NCBI RefSeq assembly: GCF_001293395.1
Contig: NW_015438375.1
Span: 458,938 to 522,937, forward strand
Length of the DNA stretch: 64,000 nt
Origin: Leptomonas pyrrhocoris
Taxonomy: Eukaryota > Euglenozoa > Kinetoplastea > Trypanosomatida > Trypanosomatidae
Direction: 5' to 3'
The notes beneath the pieces are model-generated. The model did no database searches and had not been told where the DNA came from. It saw only the letters and a program-made list of their open reading frames with translations. Position 1 is the stretch's first letter. Every line of letters starts with the position of its first letter. A program made the position numbers and the translations under genes. Shown here piece by piece: positions 41,793-52,873 of the stretch.

Positions 41793-44386
41793 GGATTGTT
41801 AAAACTGGAGCACCGATGCTGCTCTTATAGTATATCTTTTCTTTTCTTCTAAGCCGCCTCAGGTGTGCTCTGTGAATCGCACGTGTGGTTCTTCTGCGCG
41901 TCGCATGGGCGAGTAGCGGGGCAGCAGACGCGCCAGAGACGAGGTTGTTGCAACGCGGCATTGCGCATGTTGCACAGCACAGTAACTCCATCATATTTTC
42001 TTCTCTTTCTCGGTCAACGAAGCGCGTACTTCTCGCACGTTTGTTTTCGTTGCAAACGTACAGGAGCCGAAATATGTCTCCATTCAAAACGTTTTTTAAT
42101 TGTTTTGTTTCTTGTTGTCTTTCTTCTTCTGTGTTTGGGTTATTTCTCTGTTCACTTCGACGCAGACATCGACGCCCTTGATGTGTTGCCTGGGCGAGTA
42201 GACGTGTCTGCGCGTAGTGTGTGAAGGAGAGCGCTATAAAGTGACTCCCATCGTTATTTTTATGAGTGGTCGTTTTCCTTTTACTATTGACAGATATTAA
42301 GGTTTCTCTCTCGCAAGAGCCCGACTCATTCAACGCCTGCGTTGCACGGAGCTGCAGCGAAGATCTCGATGATTTCCCTACGTGAGTCGCCATTGTTTCG
42401 TCAAAAATGTGTTATTTATTGTCGCGGCCTCAACCCGCCTTCCCTGACAAATGCGCCATGGACCCGCCTGTCGAAGCAAACCCTGAAAAGTCGTAGTGCA
42501 GCGCTAGTCCGGTGCTGCGGACCCGCTGTGGCTGCGCCAGCGCCGGAGCACGCGCCACGCCTGACTGGGGCACGTTGTGCTCGGCGTTTTCTTCCCCTCC
42601 CGGGACACTCGCGCTGAGACGCGGAGCCCTGTGTGCTTTATGGCTGGCTGTATGTGCCTCAGCTGCGCTGCTGCGGCGTGCACGACGCTGGTGTGCACTC
42701 ACTCGAGGCGCGATACTCTCTTCTTTCTGCCACCCCTCTTCCTTCTCTCCCTTTCTCTGCTGCAGTGCCCGCACCCCGCTGGTGCGGTGTGTGAGTGTGA
42801 GTGTGTGTGCGATTGTGCGGTGGCCGCGCTGATGACCGAAGCAGTTATTTGTTTGCACATTTCCTGAGGAGACCCCTCCGGTGAACGACCCGACAACTTC
42901 TAAGAACACCAGCTGACATGCGTGCCGCGTGGCGTTGTGCGTGCCGTGGAACTGAATGATTACGTTGCGTCTACCACCTAACGACCGTTGATGATTATAC
43001 GTGATGCAATCAATACTACACTACACCGAATACCTTGGATGACGTTCTGCGCGTGGCGCTTGCCGGTTGCTGGTTGCTGGTTGCTGGTTGCTGGTTGCGC
43101 GCGTGGTGTGTGCGCTGCACCTTCCGGGCAGGATGACGCCGTGACTGCGGTGGCGCTGTGTCCAATCGGTGGTGCGAGACGCCGTGGCGAGCTGCCTGTG
43201 TGTGTTGTGTTCTGTGTGCTGTGTGCGGAGTGCGTGTGTGATGATGTACAGAGTCTGCGAAACACGCAGGTCGCGGAGCCCCGGCTGTGCGCGCCAATTG
43301 AACTGCTGTATTTCTTGGGTGAACAATCTCTGATGTGCCTCCTGCGTGGCTGCTGCCGTTGCTCGTTGGACCTGTGGTATGCGCTGTGCGGGGACGCTGA
43401 TGCAGACAAATCAATACTCACTCCTATGCGGAGCTGCACTGCGCTGCTGCCCGCTGTGCGGACGCGAAGATAACATGCACTACCAGCTGATGGCTCCGGT
43501 GACTGTGGATGTGTGCGGTGCGCTGTGGCGCTGCGCCTGCGCGTGGCTGTCACGTGCCGGATGCGTGGCGCTGTCGCTGCCTCCGCGCTGCTGAACGCTG
43601 CTGAGCAGAGGCGTGGTGAACAATGTGCAAAGGTGATAGTTGTATTCGTGTGTGTGCTGCAGTTGCCGCGGCGCTGTTGTGCTGCTCGCCGTTGCGGTGC
43701 CCTCGAGTCCTCACACTGCCGAGTGCGGTGCGACTGCGCGCCACTCCACCGTTTCCCGGCATGGGGAATTGGTGTGCACCGCTTTTGGGAGCTAGCGAAA
43801 GGAAGGACTGAATGCGATTATGTTTTGAATGGAACTCGTGTGAATATCAACCTCAGAGATTTGTTTGTACTTCGTTCTCCCTTTTCACGGACAGTCTTCA
43901 ACTTCCGCCTTGTTCTCTTTTCTGTTCGTTTCCCGCCCACCCAGGCCCACGCCGATCCGCTTTGAGGGCGGACTGAGGTTGCAGAAGTCCGCCACCGCGT
44001 TCGTCTTTGCTCCCGTTCCACGTGAAAACGTTTCTCAGAGATAAATTGATCTGATGTCTTGCCTTCCTGAGAAAGTTGAATGCTATATAAATGCCCTCGA
44101 GTGGTCGTGAGGGTCGTGGTTTATCCCTGTACCGGATTGGGAAGTTAATGGAGGGGTGAAGCAAAACACCCTTCCTCTGTTTCGTTTATTTCTACTAACC
44201 TTTACCTTTCCCCCTTCTCCGTCTCAACCTACAAACACTGACAATTATTCCTGTGATGTTTGTGTCCTATTCGTTTTGCCCCTCTTTGCTCTGCTCTTCG
44301 CACAGTAACTCCCTTTCTGCCCTTTCTCTTACTGCTCACACTCTAAATCACCTCAACACCTACCCCCATACTGATTCATCGCAAGG

Positions 44387-46093
44387 ATGAGCAGGGAATC
44401 GATGAGCGGCGATGTTGCGTTGGAAGCCAAGCAGGTGCCGGCCGGAGAGCCGTTCATAGCGTTTCCTGCTGGTGAGATGGGTCCGATCGATGAGATTGGC
44501 GACAGCGCGAATGTAACGGAGACCGCGAAGGAGCCAACGAGTTTTTTCTGCTGGCAGAATTTCCTTGTTGTGCTTCCGAGTCTTCTGACTGCAACGCTGT
44601 TCGGATACAACATCGGGTACGTCGGACCGTACACGAGGATATATTCCTACGCGACGAACTGCCAGCTGTACGGCGCGCAGACCTCGTGCGAGACGCTGTC
44701 CGGTGCGAAGTGCAAGTGGATGGACGCCACGACGGTGAACGCGACGTCGACGCTGGGGATGGTGTGCGGGTGGGAGGCGCCGCGCACGACGTGCTTCCTG
44801 AGCTACGATGACGAGGGCAGCTGCGGTGCGGACCACGACTGCGTGTGGAGCTACTCCGCGAGCACGTGCGGGAACAAGGTGGGCTACACGTCGATCCAGA
44901 GCGGCCTATTTGCGGGTTCTATGATGATGGGTGGTATTTGTGGAGCACTGCTCGGAGGGTACCTGACGAAATGGCTGGACTACCGCAAGAGCTTCCTGCT
45001 GATCGGTGTCATCGCTTCGGTCGGCTCTATCCTGACGCACGTGGCGACCGGCATCTCTCAATACTGGCTGATGTTTGTTTCCCGCATCATTTTTGGATTC
45101 CCGATGGGATGGACCACTGTCACGGGGCCGCATTATACCGACAAGTTCGCTGTGCGCCGCTATCAGAAGACGCTGGGCACCCTCTTCCAGGTGTCTACTA
45201 CGGTCGGTTCGTTGATTGCTGCTGTCCTTGGCATCTGTCTTGGCAACACGATCGCGTACGACGCGGAGCGTGACGCGAAGGTGATGGGCCGCTTGCAGGG
45301 ACTCACGGCGCTTTCTACGTTGATGTGCATCCTGACGCTGTTCATGCCGCTGGTGACGAAGGACGGGTACTCGGTGTCGAATGCGAAGTACACCGCCCCG
45401 GAAGATGATGCGACCGCTGCTAAACCGGCGGCGAAGAAGTACCCCATTTCGAAGATGGTGGGTCCGCTGCTGATTGGCGTGGCGATGGGATGTACGCTTC
45501 ATCTGACCGGCATCGGAGCGAACATGAACTTTGCACCAATGATCATGTCGAACCTTGGCCTGGATCCTCTCGTGGGCAACATCATCGTGATGGTGTGGAA
45601 CTGCGTGACTGCTTTCGGCGCGATCCCGCTGTCGAAGAAGTTCACGATGCGGACGCTGTTCCTGTCCTGTGCAGCTATGGGCTCGCTGTGCTGCCTGTTC
45701 CTGAGCGGCATCCCTGTGTACCCCGGCGTGACGAAGTCGACGCTTGCGAAGGAGGTGATTGGGATCATCGGCATTGCGCTCTTTATCCTTGCGTACGATT
45801 GTGGCATTGCTCCGTGCTTCTTCGTGCTGACAGTGGACGTGTTCCCAGAGTCGTTCCGCCCGATCGGTTCGTCGTTCACGATGGGCGTAATGTTCAGTTT
45901 GAATCTTGTGATCAACATCTGCTACCCGATCGCGACGGAGGGCATCTCCGGCGGCCCGTCTGGCAACCAGGACAAGGGCCAGGCTGTGGCGTTCATATTC
46001 TTCGGCTGCATCGGCATTGTGACGGTGGTGATCGAGTACTTCTTTCTGCACCCGTGGGAGGATCCGGTTGATTCCGTTCCCTCCGAGGAGTAA
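44387..46093 (+). CDS. D2-like hexose-transporter-family protein, copy 8
   Basis: Protein identical to copy 3; internal array unit with the same spacers. No private change found. Confidence 0.92.
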   Translation: MSRESMSGDVALEAKQVPAGEPFIAFPAGEMGPIDEIGDSANVTETAKEPTSFFCWQNFLVVLPSLLTATLFGYNIGYVGPYTRIYSYATNCQLYGAQTSCETLSGAKCKWMDATTVNATSTLGMVCGWEAPRTTCFLSYDDEGSCGADHDCVWSYSASTCGNKVGYTSIQSGLFAGSMMMGGICGALLGGYLTKWLDYRKSFLLIGVIASVGSILTHVATGISQYWLMFVSRIIFGFPMGWTTVTGPHYTDKFAVRRYQKTLGTLFQVSTTVGSLIAAVLGICLGNTIAYDAERDAKVMGRLQGLTALSTLMCILTLFMPLVTKDGYSVSNAKYTAPEDDATAAKPAAKKYPISKMVGPLLIGVAMGCTLHLTGIGANMNFAPMIMSNLGLDPLVGNIIVMVWNCVTAFGAIPLSKKFTMRTLFLSCAAMGSLCCLFLSGIPVYPGVTKSTLAKEVIGIIGIALFILAYDCGIAPCFFVLTVDVFPESFRPIGSSFTMGVMFSLNLVINICYPIATEGISGGPSGNQDKGQAVAFIFFGCIGIVTVVIEYFFLHPWEDPVDSVPSEE

Positions 46094-48687
46094 GGATTGT
46101 TAAAACTGGAGCACCGATGCTGCTCTTATAGTATATCTTTTCTTTTCTTCTAAGCCGCCTCAGGTGTGCTCTGTGAATCGCACGTGTGGTTCTTCTGCGC
46201 GTCGCATGGGCGAGTAGCGGGGCAGCAGACGCGCCAGAGACGAGGTTGTTGCAACGCGGCATTGCGCATGTTGCACAGCACAGTAACTCCATCATATTTT
46301 CTTCTCTTTCTCGGTCAACGAAGCGCGTACTTCTCGCACGTTTGTTTTCGTTGCAAACGTACAGGAGCCGAAATATGTCTCCATTCAAAACGTTTTTTAA
46401 TTGTTTTGTTTCTTGTTGTCTTTCTTCTTCTGTGTTTGGGTTATTTCTCTGTTCACTTCGACGCAGACATCGACGCCCTTGATGTGTTGCCTGGGCGAGT
46501 AGACGTGTCTGCGCGTAGTGTGTGAAGGAGAGCGCTATAAAGTGACTCCCATCGTTATTTTTATGAGTGGTCGTTTTCCTTTTACTATTGACAGATATTA
46601 AGGTTTCTCTCTCGCAAGAGCCCGACTCATTCAACGCCTGCGTTGCACGGAGCTGCAGCGAAGATCTCGATGATTTCCCTACGTGAGTCGCCATTGTTTC
46701 GTCAAAAATGTGTTATTTATTGTCGCGGCCTCAACCCGCCTTCCCTGACAAATGCGCCATGGACCCGCCTGTCGAAGCAAACCCTGAAAAGTCGTAGTGC
46801 AGCGCTAGTCCGGTGCTGCGGACCCGCTGTGGCTGCGCCAGCGCCGGAGCACGCGCCACGCCTGACTGGGGCACGTTGTGCTCGGCGTTTTCTTCCCCTC
46901 CCGGGACACTCGCGCTGAGACGCGGAGCCCTGTGTGCTTTATGGCTGGCTGTATGTGCCTCAGCTGCGCTGCTGCGGCGTGCACGACGCTGGTGTGCACT
47001 CACTCGAGGCGCGATACTCTCTTCTTTCTGCCACCCCTCTTCCTTCTCTCCCTTTCTCTGCTGCAGTGCCCGCACCCCGCTGGTGCGGTGTGTGAGTGTG
47101 AGTGTGTGTGCGATTGTGCGGTGGCCGCGCTGATGACCGAAGCAGTTATTTGTTTGCACATTTCCTGAGGAGACCCCTCCGGTGAACGACCCGACAACTT
47201 CTAAGAACACCAGCTGACATGCGTGCCGCGTGGCGTTGTGCGTGCCGTGGAACTGAATGATTACGTTGCGTCTACCACCTAACGACCGTTGATGATTATA
47301 CGTGATGCAATCAATACTACACTACACCGAATACCTTGGATGACGTTCTGCGCGTGGCGCTTGCCGGTTGCTGGTTGCTGGTTGCTGGTTGCTGGTTGCG
47401 CGCGTGGTGTGTGCGCTGCACCTTCCGGGCAGGATGACGCCGTGACTGCGGTGGCGCTGTGTCCAATCGGTGGTGCGAGACGCCGTGGCGAGCTGCCTGT
47501 GTGTGTTGTGTTCTGTGTGCTGTGTGCGGAGTGCGTGTGTGATGATGTACAGAGTCTGCGAAACACGCAGGTCGCGGAGCCCCGGCTGTGCGCGCCAATT
47601 GAACTGCTGTATTTCTTGGGTGAACAATCTCTGATGTGCCTCCTGCGTGGCTGCTGCCGTTGCTCGTTGGACCTGTGGTATGCGCTGTGCGGGGACGCTG
47701 ATGCAGACAAATCAATACTCACTCCTATGCGGAGCTGCACTGCGCTGCTGCCCGCTGTGCGGACGCGAAGATAACATGCACTACCAGCTGATGGCTCCGG
47801 TGACTGTGGATGTGTGCGGTGCGCTGTGGCGCTGCGCCTGCGCGTGGCTGTCACGTGCCGGATGCGTGGCGCTGTCGCTGCCTCCGCGCTGCTGAACGCT
47901 GCTGAGCAGAGGCGTGGTGAACAATGTGCAAAGGTGATAGTTGTATTCGTGTGTGTGCTGCAGTTGCCGCGGCGCTGTTGTGCTGCTCGCCGTTGCGGTG
48001 CCCTCGAGTCCTCACACTGCCGAGTGCGGTGCGACTGCGCGCCACTCCACCGTTTCCCGGCATGGGGAATTGGTGTGCACCGCTTTTGGGAGCTAGCGAA
48101 AGGAAGGACTGAATGCGATTATGTTTTGAATGGAACTCGTGTGAATATCAACCTCAGAGATTTGTTTGTACTTCGTTCTCCCTTTTCACGGACAGTCTTC
48201 AACTTCCGCCTTGTTCTCTTTTCTGTTCGTTTCCCGCCCACCCAGGCCCACGCCGATCCGCTTTGAGGGCGGACTGAGGTTGCAGAAGTCCGCCACCGCG
48301 TTCGTCTTTGCTCCCGTTCCACGTGAAAACGTTTCTCAGAGATAAATTGATCTGATGTCTTGCCTTCCTGAGAAAGTTGAATGCTATATAAATGCCCTCG
48401 AGTGGTCGTGAGGGTCGTGGTTTATCCCTGTACCGGATTGGGAAGTTAATGGAGGGGTGAAGCAAAACACCCTTCCTCTGTTTCGTTTATTTCTACTAAC
48501 CTTTACCTTTCCCCCTTCTCCGTCTCAACCTACAAACACTGACAATTATTCCTGTGATGTTTGTGTCCTATTCGTTTTGCCCCTCTTTGCTCTGCTCTTC
48601 GCACAGTAACTCCCTTTCTGCCCTTTCTCTTACTGCTCACACTCTAAATCACCTCAACACCTACCCCCATACTGATTCATCGCAAGG

Positions 48688-50394
48688 ATGAGCAGGGAAT
48701 CGATGAGCGGCGATGTTGCGTTGGAAGCCAAGCAGGTGCCGGCCGGAGAGCCGTTCATAGCGTTTCCTGCTGGTGAGATGGGTCCGATCGATGAGATTGG
48801 CGACAGCGCGAATGTAACGGAGACCGCGAAGGAGCCAACGAGTTTTTTCTGCTGGCAGAATTTCCTTGTTGTGCTTCCGAGTCTTCTGACTGCAACGCTG
48901 TTCGGATACAACATCGGGTACGTCGGACCGTACACGAGGATATATTCCTACGCGACGAACTGCCAGCTGTACGGCGCGCAGACCTCGTGCGAGACGCTGT
49001 CCGGTGCGAAGTGCAAGTGGATGGACGCCACGACGGTGAACGCGACGTCGACGCTGGGGATGGTGTGCGGGTGGGAGGCGCCGCGCACGACGTGCTTCCT
49101 GAGCTACGATGACGAGGGCAGCTGCGGTGCGGACCACGACTGCGTGTGGAGCTACTCCGCGAGCACGTGCGGGAACAAGGTGGGCTACACGTCGATCCAG
49201 AGCGGCCTATTTGCGGGTTCTATGATGATGGGTGGTATTTGTGGAGCACTGCTCGGAGGGTACCTGACGAAATGGCTGGACTACCGCAAGAGCTTCCTGC
49301 TGATCGGTGTCATCGCTTCGGTCGGCTCTATCCTGACGCACGTGGCGACCGGCATCTCTCAATACTGGCTGATGTTTGTTTCCCGCATCATTTTTGGATT
49401 CCCGATGGGATGGACCACTGTCACGGGGCCGCATTATACCGACAAGTTCGCTGTGCGCCGCTATCAGAAGACGCTGGGCACCCTCTTCCAGGTGTCTACT
49501 ACGGTCGGTTCGTTGATTGCTGCTGTCCTTGGCATCTGTCTTGGCAACACGATCGCGTACGACGCGGAGCGTGACGCGAAGGTGATGGGCCGCTTGCAGG
49601 GACTCACGGCGCTTTCTACGTTGATGTGCATCCTGACGCTGTTCATGCCGCTGGTGACGAAGGACGGGTACTCGGTGTCGAATGCGAAGTACACCGCCCC
49701 GGAAGATGATGCGACCGCTGCTAAACCGGCGGCGAAGAAGTACCCCATTTCGAAGATGGTGGGTCCGCTGCTGATTGGCGTGGCGATGGGATGTACGCTT
49801 CATCTGACCGGCATCGGAGCGAACATGAACTTTGCACCAATGATCATGTCGAACCTTGGCCTGGATCCTCTCGTGGGCAACATCATCGTGATGGTGTGGA
49901 ACTGCGTGACTGCTTTCGGCGCGATCCCGCTGTCGAAGAAGTTCACGATGCGGACGCTGTTCCTGTCCTGTGCAGCTATGGGCTCGCTGTGCTGCCTGTT
50001 CCTGAGCGGCATCCCTGTGTACCCCGGCGTGACGAAGTCGACGCTTGCGAAGGAGGTGATTGGGATCATCGGCATTGCGCTCTTTATCCTTGCGTACGAT
50101 TGTGGCATTGCTCCGTGCTTCTTCGTGCTGACAGTGGACGTGTTCCCAGAGTCGTTCCGCCCGATCGGTTCGTCGTTCACGATGGGCGTAATGTTCAGTT
50201 TGAATCTTGTGATCAACATCTGCTACCCGATCGCGACGGAGGGCATCTCCGGCGGCCCGTCTGGCAACCAGGACAAGGGCCAGGCTGTGGCGTTCATATT
50301 CTTCGGCTGCATCGGCATTGTGACGGTGGTGATCGAGTACTTCTTTCTGCACCCGTGGGAGGATCCGGTTGATTCCGTTCCCTCCGAGGAGTAA
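48688..50394 (+). CDS. D2-like hexose-transporter-family protein, copy 9 (last in array)
   Basis: Protein identical to copy 3. Its 3' side has the complete segment A (50395-51718) and only the first 437 bp of segment B, so its 3' UTR should be the same as that of the other amplified copies although the next gene is unrelated. Confidence 0.92.
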   Translation: MSRESMSGDVALEAKQVPAGEPFIAFPAGEMGPIDEIGDSANVTETAKEPTSFFCWQNFLVVLPSLLTATLFGYNIGYVGPYTRIYSYATNCQLYGAQTSCETLSGAKCKWMDATTVNATSTLGMVCGWEAPRTTCFLSYDDEGSCGADHDCVWSYSASTCGNKVGYTSIQSGLFAGSMMMGGICGALLGGYLTKWLDYRKSFLLIGVIASVGSILTHVATGISQYWLMFVSRIIFGFPMGWTTVTGPHYTDKFAVRRYQKTLGTLFQVSTTVGSLIAAVLGICLGNTIAYDAERDAKVMGRLQGLTALSTLMCILTLFMPLVTKDGYSVSNAKYTAPEDDATAAKPAAKKYPISKMVGPLLIGVAMGCTLHLTGIGANMNFAPMIMSNLGLDPLVGNIIVMVWNCVTAFGAIPLSKKFTMRTLFLSCAAMGSLCCLFLSGIPVYPGVTKSTLAKEVIGIIGIALFILAYDCGIAPCFFVLTVDVFPESFRPIGSSFTMGVMFSLNLVINICYPIATEGISGGPSGNQDKGQAVAFIFFGCIGIVTVVIEYFFLHPWEDPVDSVPSEE

Positions 50395-51718
50395 GGATTG
50401 TTAAAACTGGAGCACCGATGCTGCTCTTATAGTATATCTTTTCTTTTCTTCTAAGCCGCCTCAGGTGTGCTCTGTGAATCGCACGTGTGGTTCTTCTGCG
50501 CGTCGCATGGGCGAGTAGCGGGGCAGCAGACGCGCCAGAGACGAGGTTGTTGCAACGCGGCATTGCGCATGTTGCACAGCACAGTAACTCCATCATATTT
50601 TCTTCTCTTTCTCGGTCAACGAAGCGCGTACTTCTCGCACGTTTGTTTTCGTTGCAAACGTACAGGAGCCGAAATATGTCTCCATTCAAAACGTTTTTTA
50701 ATTGTTTTGTTTCTTGTTGTCTTTCTTCTTCTGTGTTTGGGTTATTTCTCTGTTCACTTCGACGCAGACATCGACGCCCTTGATGTGTTGCCTGGGCGAG
50801 TAGACGTGTCTGCGCGTAGTGTGTGAAGGAGAGCGCTATAAAGTGACTCCCATCGTTATTTTTATGAGTGGTCGTTTTCCTTTTACTATTGACAGATATT
50901 AAGGTTTCTCTCTCGCAAGAGCCCGACTCATTCAACGCCTGCGTTGCACGGAGCTGCAGCGAAGATCTCGATGATTTCCCTACGTGAGTCGCCATTGTTT
51001 CGTCAAAAATGTGTTATTTATTGTCGCGGCCTCAACCCGCCTTCCCTGACAAATGCGCCATGGACCCGCCTGTCGAAGCAAACCCTGAAAAGTCGTAGTG
51101 CAGCGCTAGTCCGGTGCTGCGGACCCGCTGTGGCTGCGCCAGCGCCGGAGCACGCGCCACGCCTGACTGGGGCACGTTGTGCTCGGCGTTTTCTTCCCCT
51201 CCCGGGACACTCGCGCTGAGACGCGGAGCCCTGTGTGCTTTATGGCTGGCTGTATGTGCCTCAGCTGCGCTGCTGCGGCGTGCACGACGCTGGTGTGCAC
51301 TCACTCGAGGCGCGATACTCTCTTCTTTCTGCCACCCCTCTTCCTTCTCTCCCTTTCTCTGCTGCAGTGCCCGCACCCCGCTGGTGCGGTGTGTGAGTGT
51401 GAGTGTGTGTGCGATTGTGCGGTGGCCGCGCTGATGACCGAAGCAGTTATTTGTTTGCACATTTCCTGAGGAGACCCCTCCGGTGAACGACCCGACAACT
51501 TCTAAGAACACCAGCTGACATGCGTGCCGCGTGGCGTTGTGCGTGCCGTGGAACTGAATGATTACGTTGCGTCTACCACCTAACGACCGTTGATGATTAT
51601 ACGTGATGCAATCAATACTACACTACACCGAATACCTTGGATGACGTTCTGCGCGTGGCGCTTGCCGGTTGCTGGTTGCTGGTTGCTGGTTGCTGGTTGC
51701 GCGCGTGGTGTGTGCGCT

Positions 51719-52155
51719 GCACCTTCCGGGCAGGATGACGCCGTGACTGCGGTGGCGCTGTGTCCAATCGGTGGTGCGAGACGCCGTGGCGAGCTGCCTG
51801 TGTGTGTTGTGTTCTGTGTGCTGTGTGCGGAGTGCGTGTGTGATGATGTACAGAGTCTGCGAAACACGCAGGTCGCGGAGCCCCGGCTGTGCGCGCCAAT
51901 TGAACTGCTGTATTTCTTGGGTGAACAATCTCTGATGTGCCTCCTGCGTGGCTGCTGCCGTTGCTCGTTGGACCTGTGGTATGCGCTGTGCGGGGACGCT
52001 GATGCAGACAAATCAATACTCACTCCTATGCGGAGCTGCACTGCGCTGCTGCCCGCTGTGCGGACGCGAAGATAACATGCACTACCAGCTGATGGCTCCG
52101 GTGACTGTGGATGTGTGCGGTGCGCTGTGGCGCTGCGCCTGCGCGTGGCTGTCAC
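51719..52155 (+). repeat. Right copy of the terminal direct repeat; array right border
   Basis: Matches 12216-12652. The sequence diverges after GGCTGTCAC at 52147-52155: the array units continue GTGCCGG, here unique sequence TTGAAGT follows. Confidence 0.85.
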
Positions 52156-52873
52156 TTGAAGTATATCTGCTGTGGAGATGCGCCTTGAGTATTTTTGCCC
52201 TCTTTGGATTGTTCACATTATGTTTTCCATTTCCTGTTGTACTTGCGGCGCAATGCTGCGGTGGTTTTGCTGTTATAGACTGCGGATGCGTTCTACGCGC
52301 CGCTTCCTTAGCGAGAGTTGTGTTTTGTTTTATCCGAGTGCTTAGCGGTTTCCAATTATCTCGACGAAATGAAGGGGTGACCGGAAGGGTAGCGCTGACG
52401 GTCACAATCGTTCTTATGCGTTTCCAATGTTGTTTTACTCTCTGTATACTTCCTCCTGTCGGTCACTGCCCTTGTTCTTCTTCTCCTTTCTTCTTTGTTT
52501 CTAATGCCTTCTCCGACACGCTGTTCGTTCTGATTTGGAGGTTTCTGTTTGTGTCAGCGGAGCCCACTGTGACGCTGTGCAGCTTTTCCTCCGTCGCCAC
52601 ACATATATTCGACGAGGTATCTACTGAAGGAATACATATATATGTATGAGTAGCAGTGTTGCTGCTGTGCAGACGGTAGAGTAACGTTTCGAGATCGGTA
52701 GTCACTAGCTTGTGTGTAACGCACTCTGTGTAGCGACATTTTTCTTTAAATACTTTGGCCGTCAAGGCAATACTCCAAGGAAGGAAGCGAAGGTACCAGA
52801 TTGAGCTGCTGCCCGCTAAGCAGACAAACTCAAAGCGTTCGTTTGTCTTTTTAAAATTGCGCCTGTGCTTCCC
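52156..52873. other. Unique flank, transporter array to CstF50
   Basis: T-rich spacer with an ATATATAT-like stretch near 52636-52645. No gene is supported; an open frame that enters from the array is a chance continuation. The region should contain the processing signals of the CstF50 mRNA, but no single acceptor stands out. Confidence 0.5.

Larger units (their letters stand above)
20289..52155 (+). repeat. Tandem array, unit 4301 bp, carrying transporter copies 3-9
   Basis: Start codons at 22882, 27183, 31484, 35785, 40086, 44387 and 48688 are spaced by exactly 4301 bp. Each unit is segment A (1324 bp), segment B (1270 bp) and a 1707 bp gene; the first unit is 4300 bp because of one T fewer. 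Spacers 24589-27182, 28890-31483, 33191-35784, 37492-40085, 41793-44386 and 46094-48687 hold no further gene. I saw no base difference among the units compared, and translated frames on both strands are the same in all seven. After copy 9 the repeat goes on through A and 437 bp of B and stops at 52155. Confidence 0.95.

Noticed and set aside
20289-52155. CRISPR-like or satellite interpretation of the regular repeats
   Set aside because: The unit is 4.3 kb and contains a complete gene; this is a tandem gene array in a eukaryote.
51948-52649. 233-codon frame running over the right border of the array
   Set aside because: It joins repeat spacer and unique flank by chance; composition is not protein-like and it begins in non-coding segment B.
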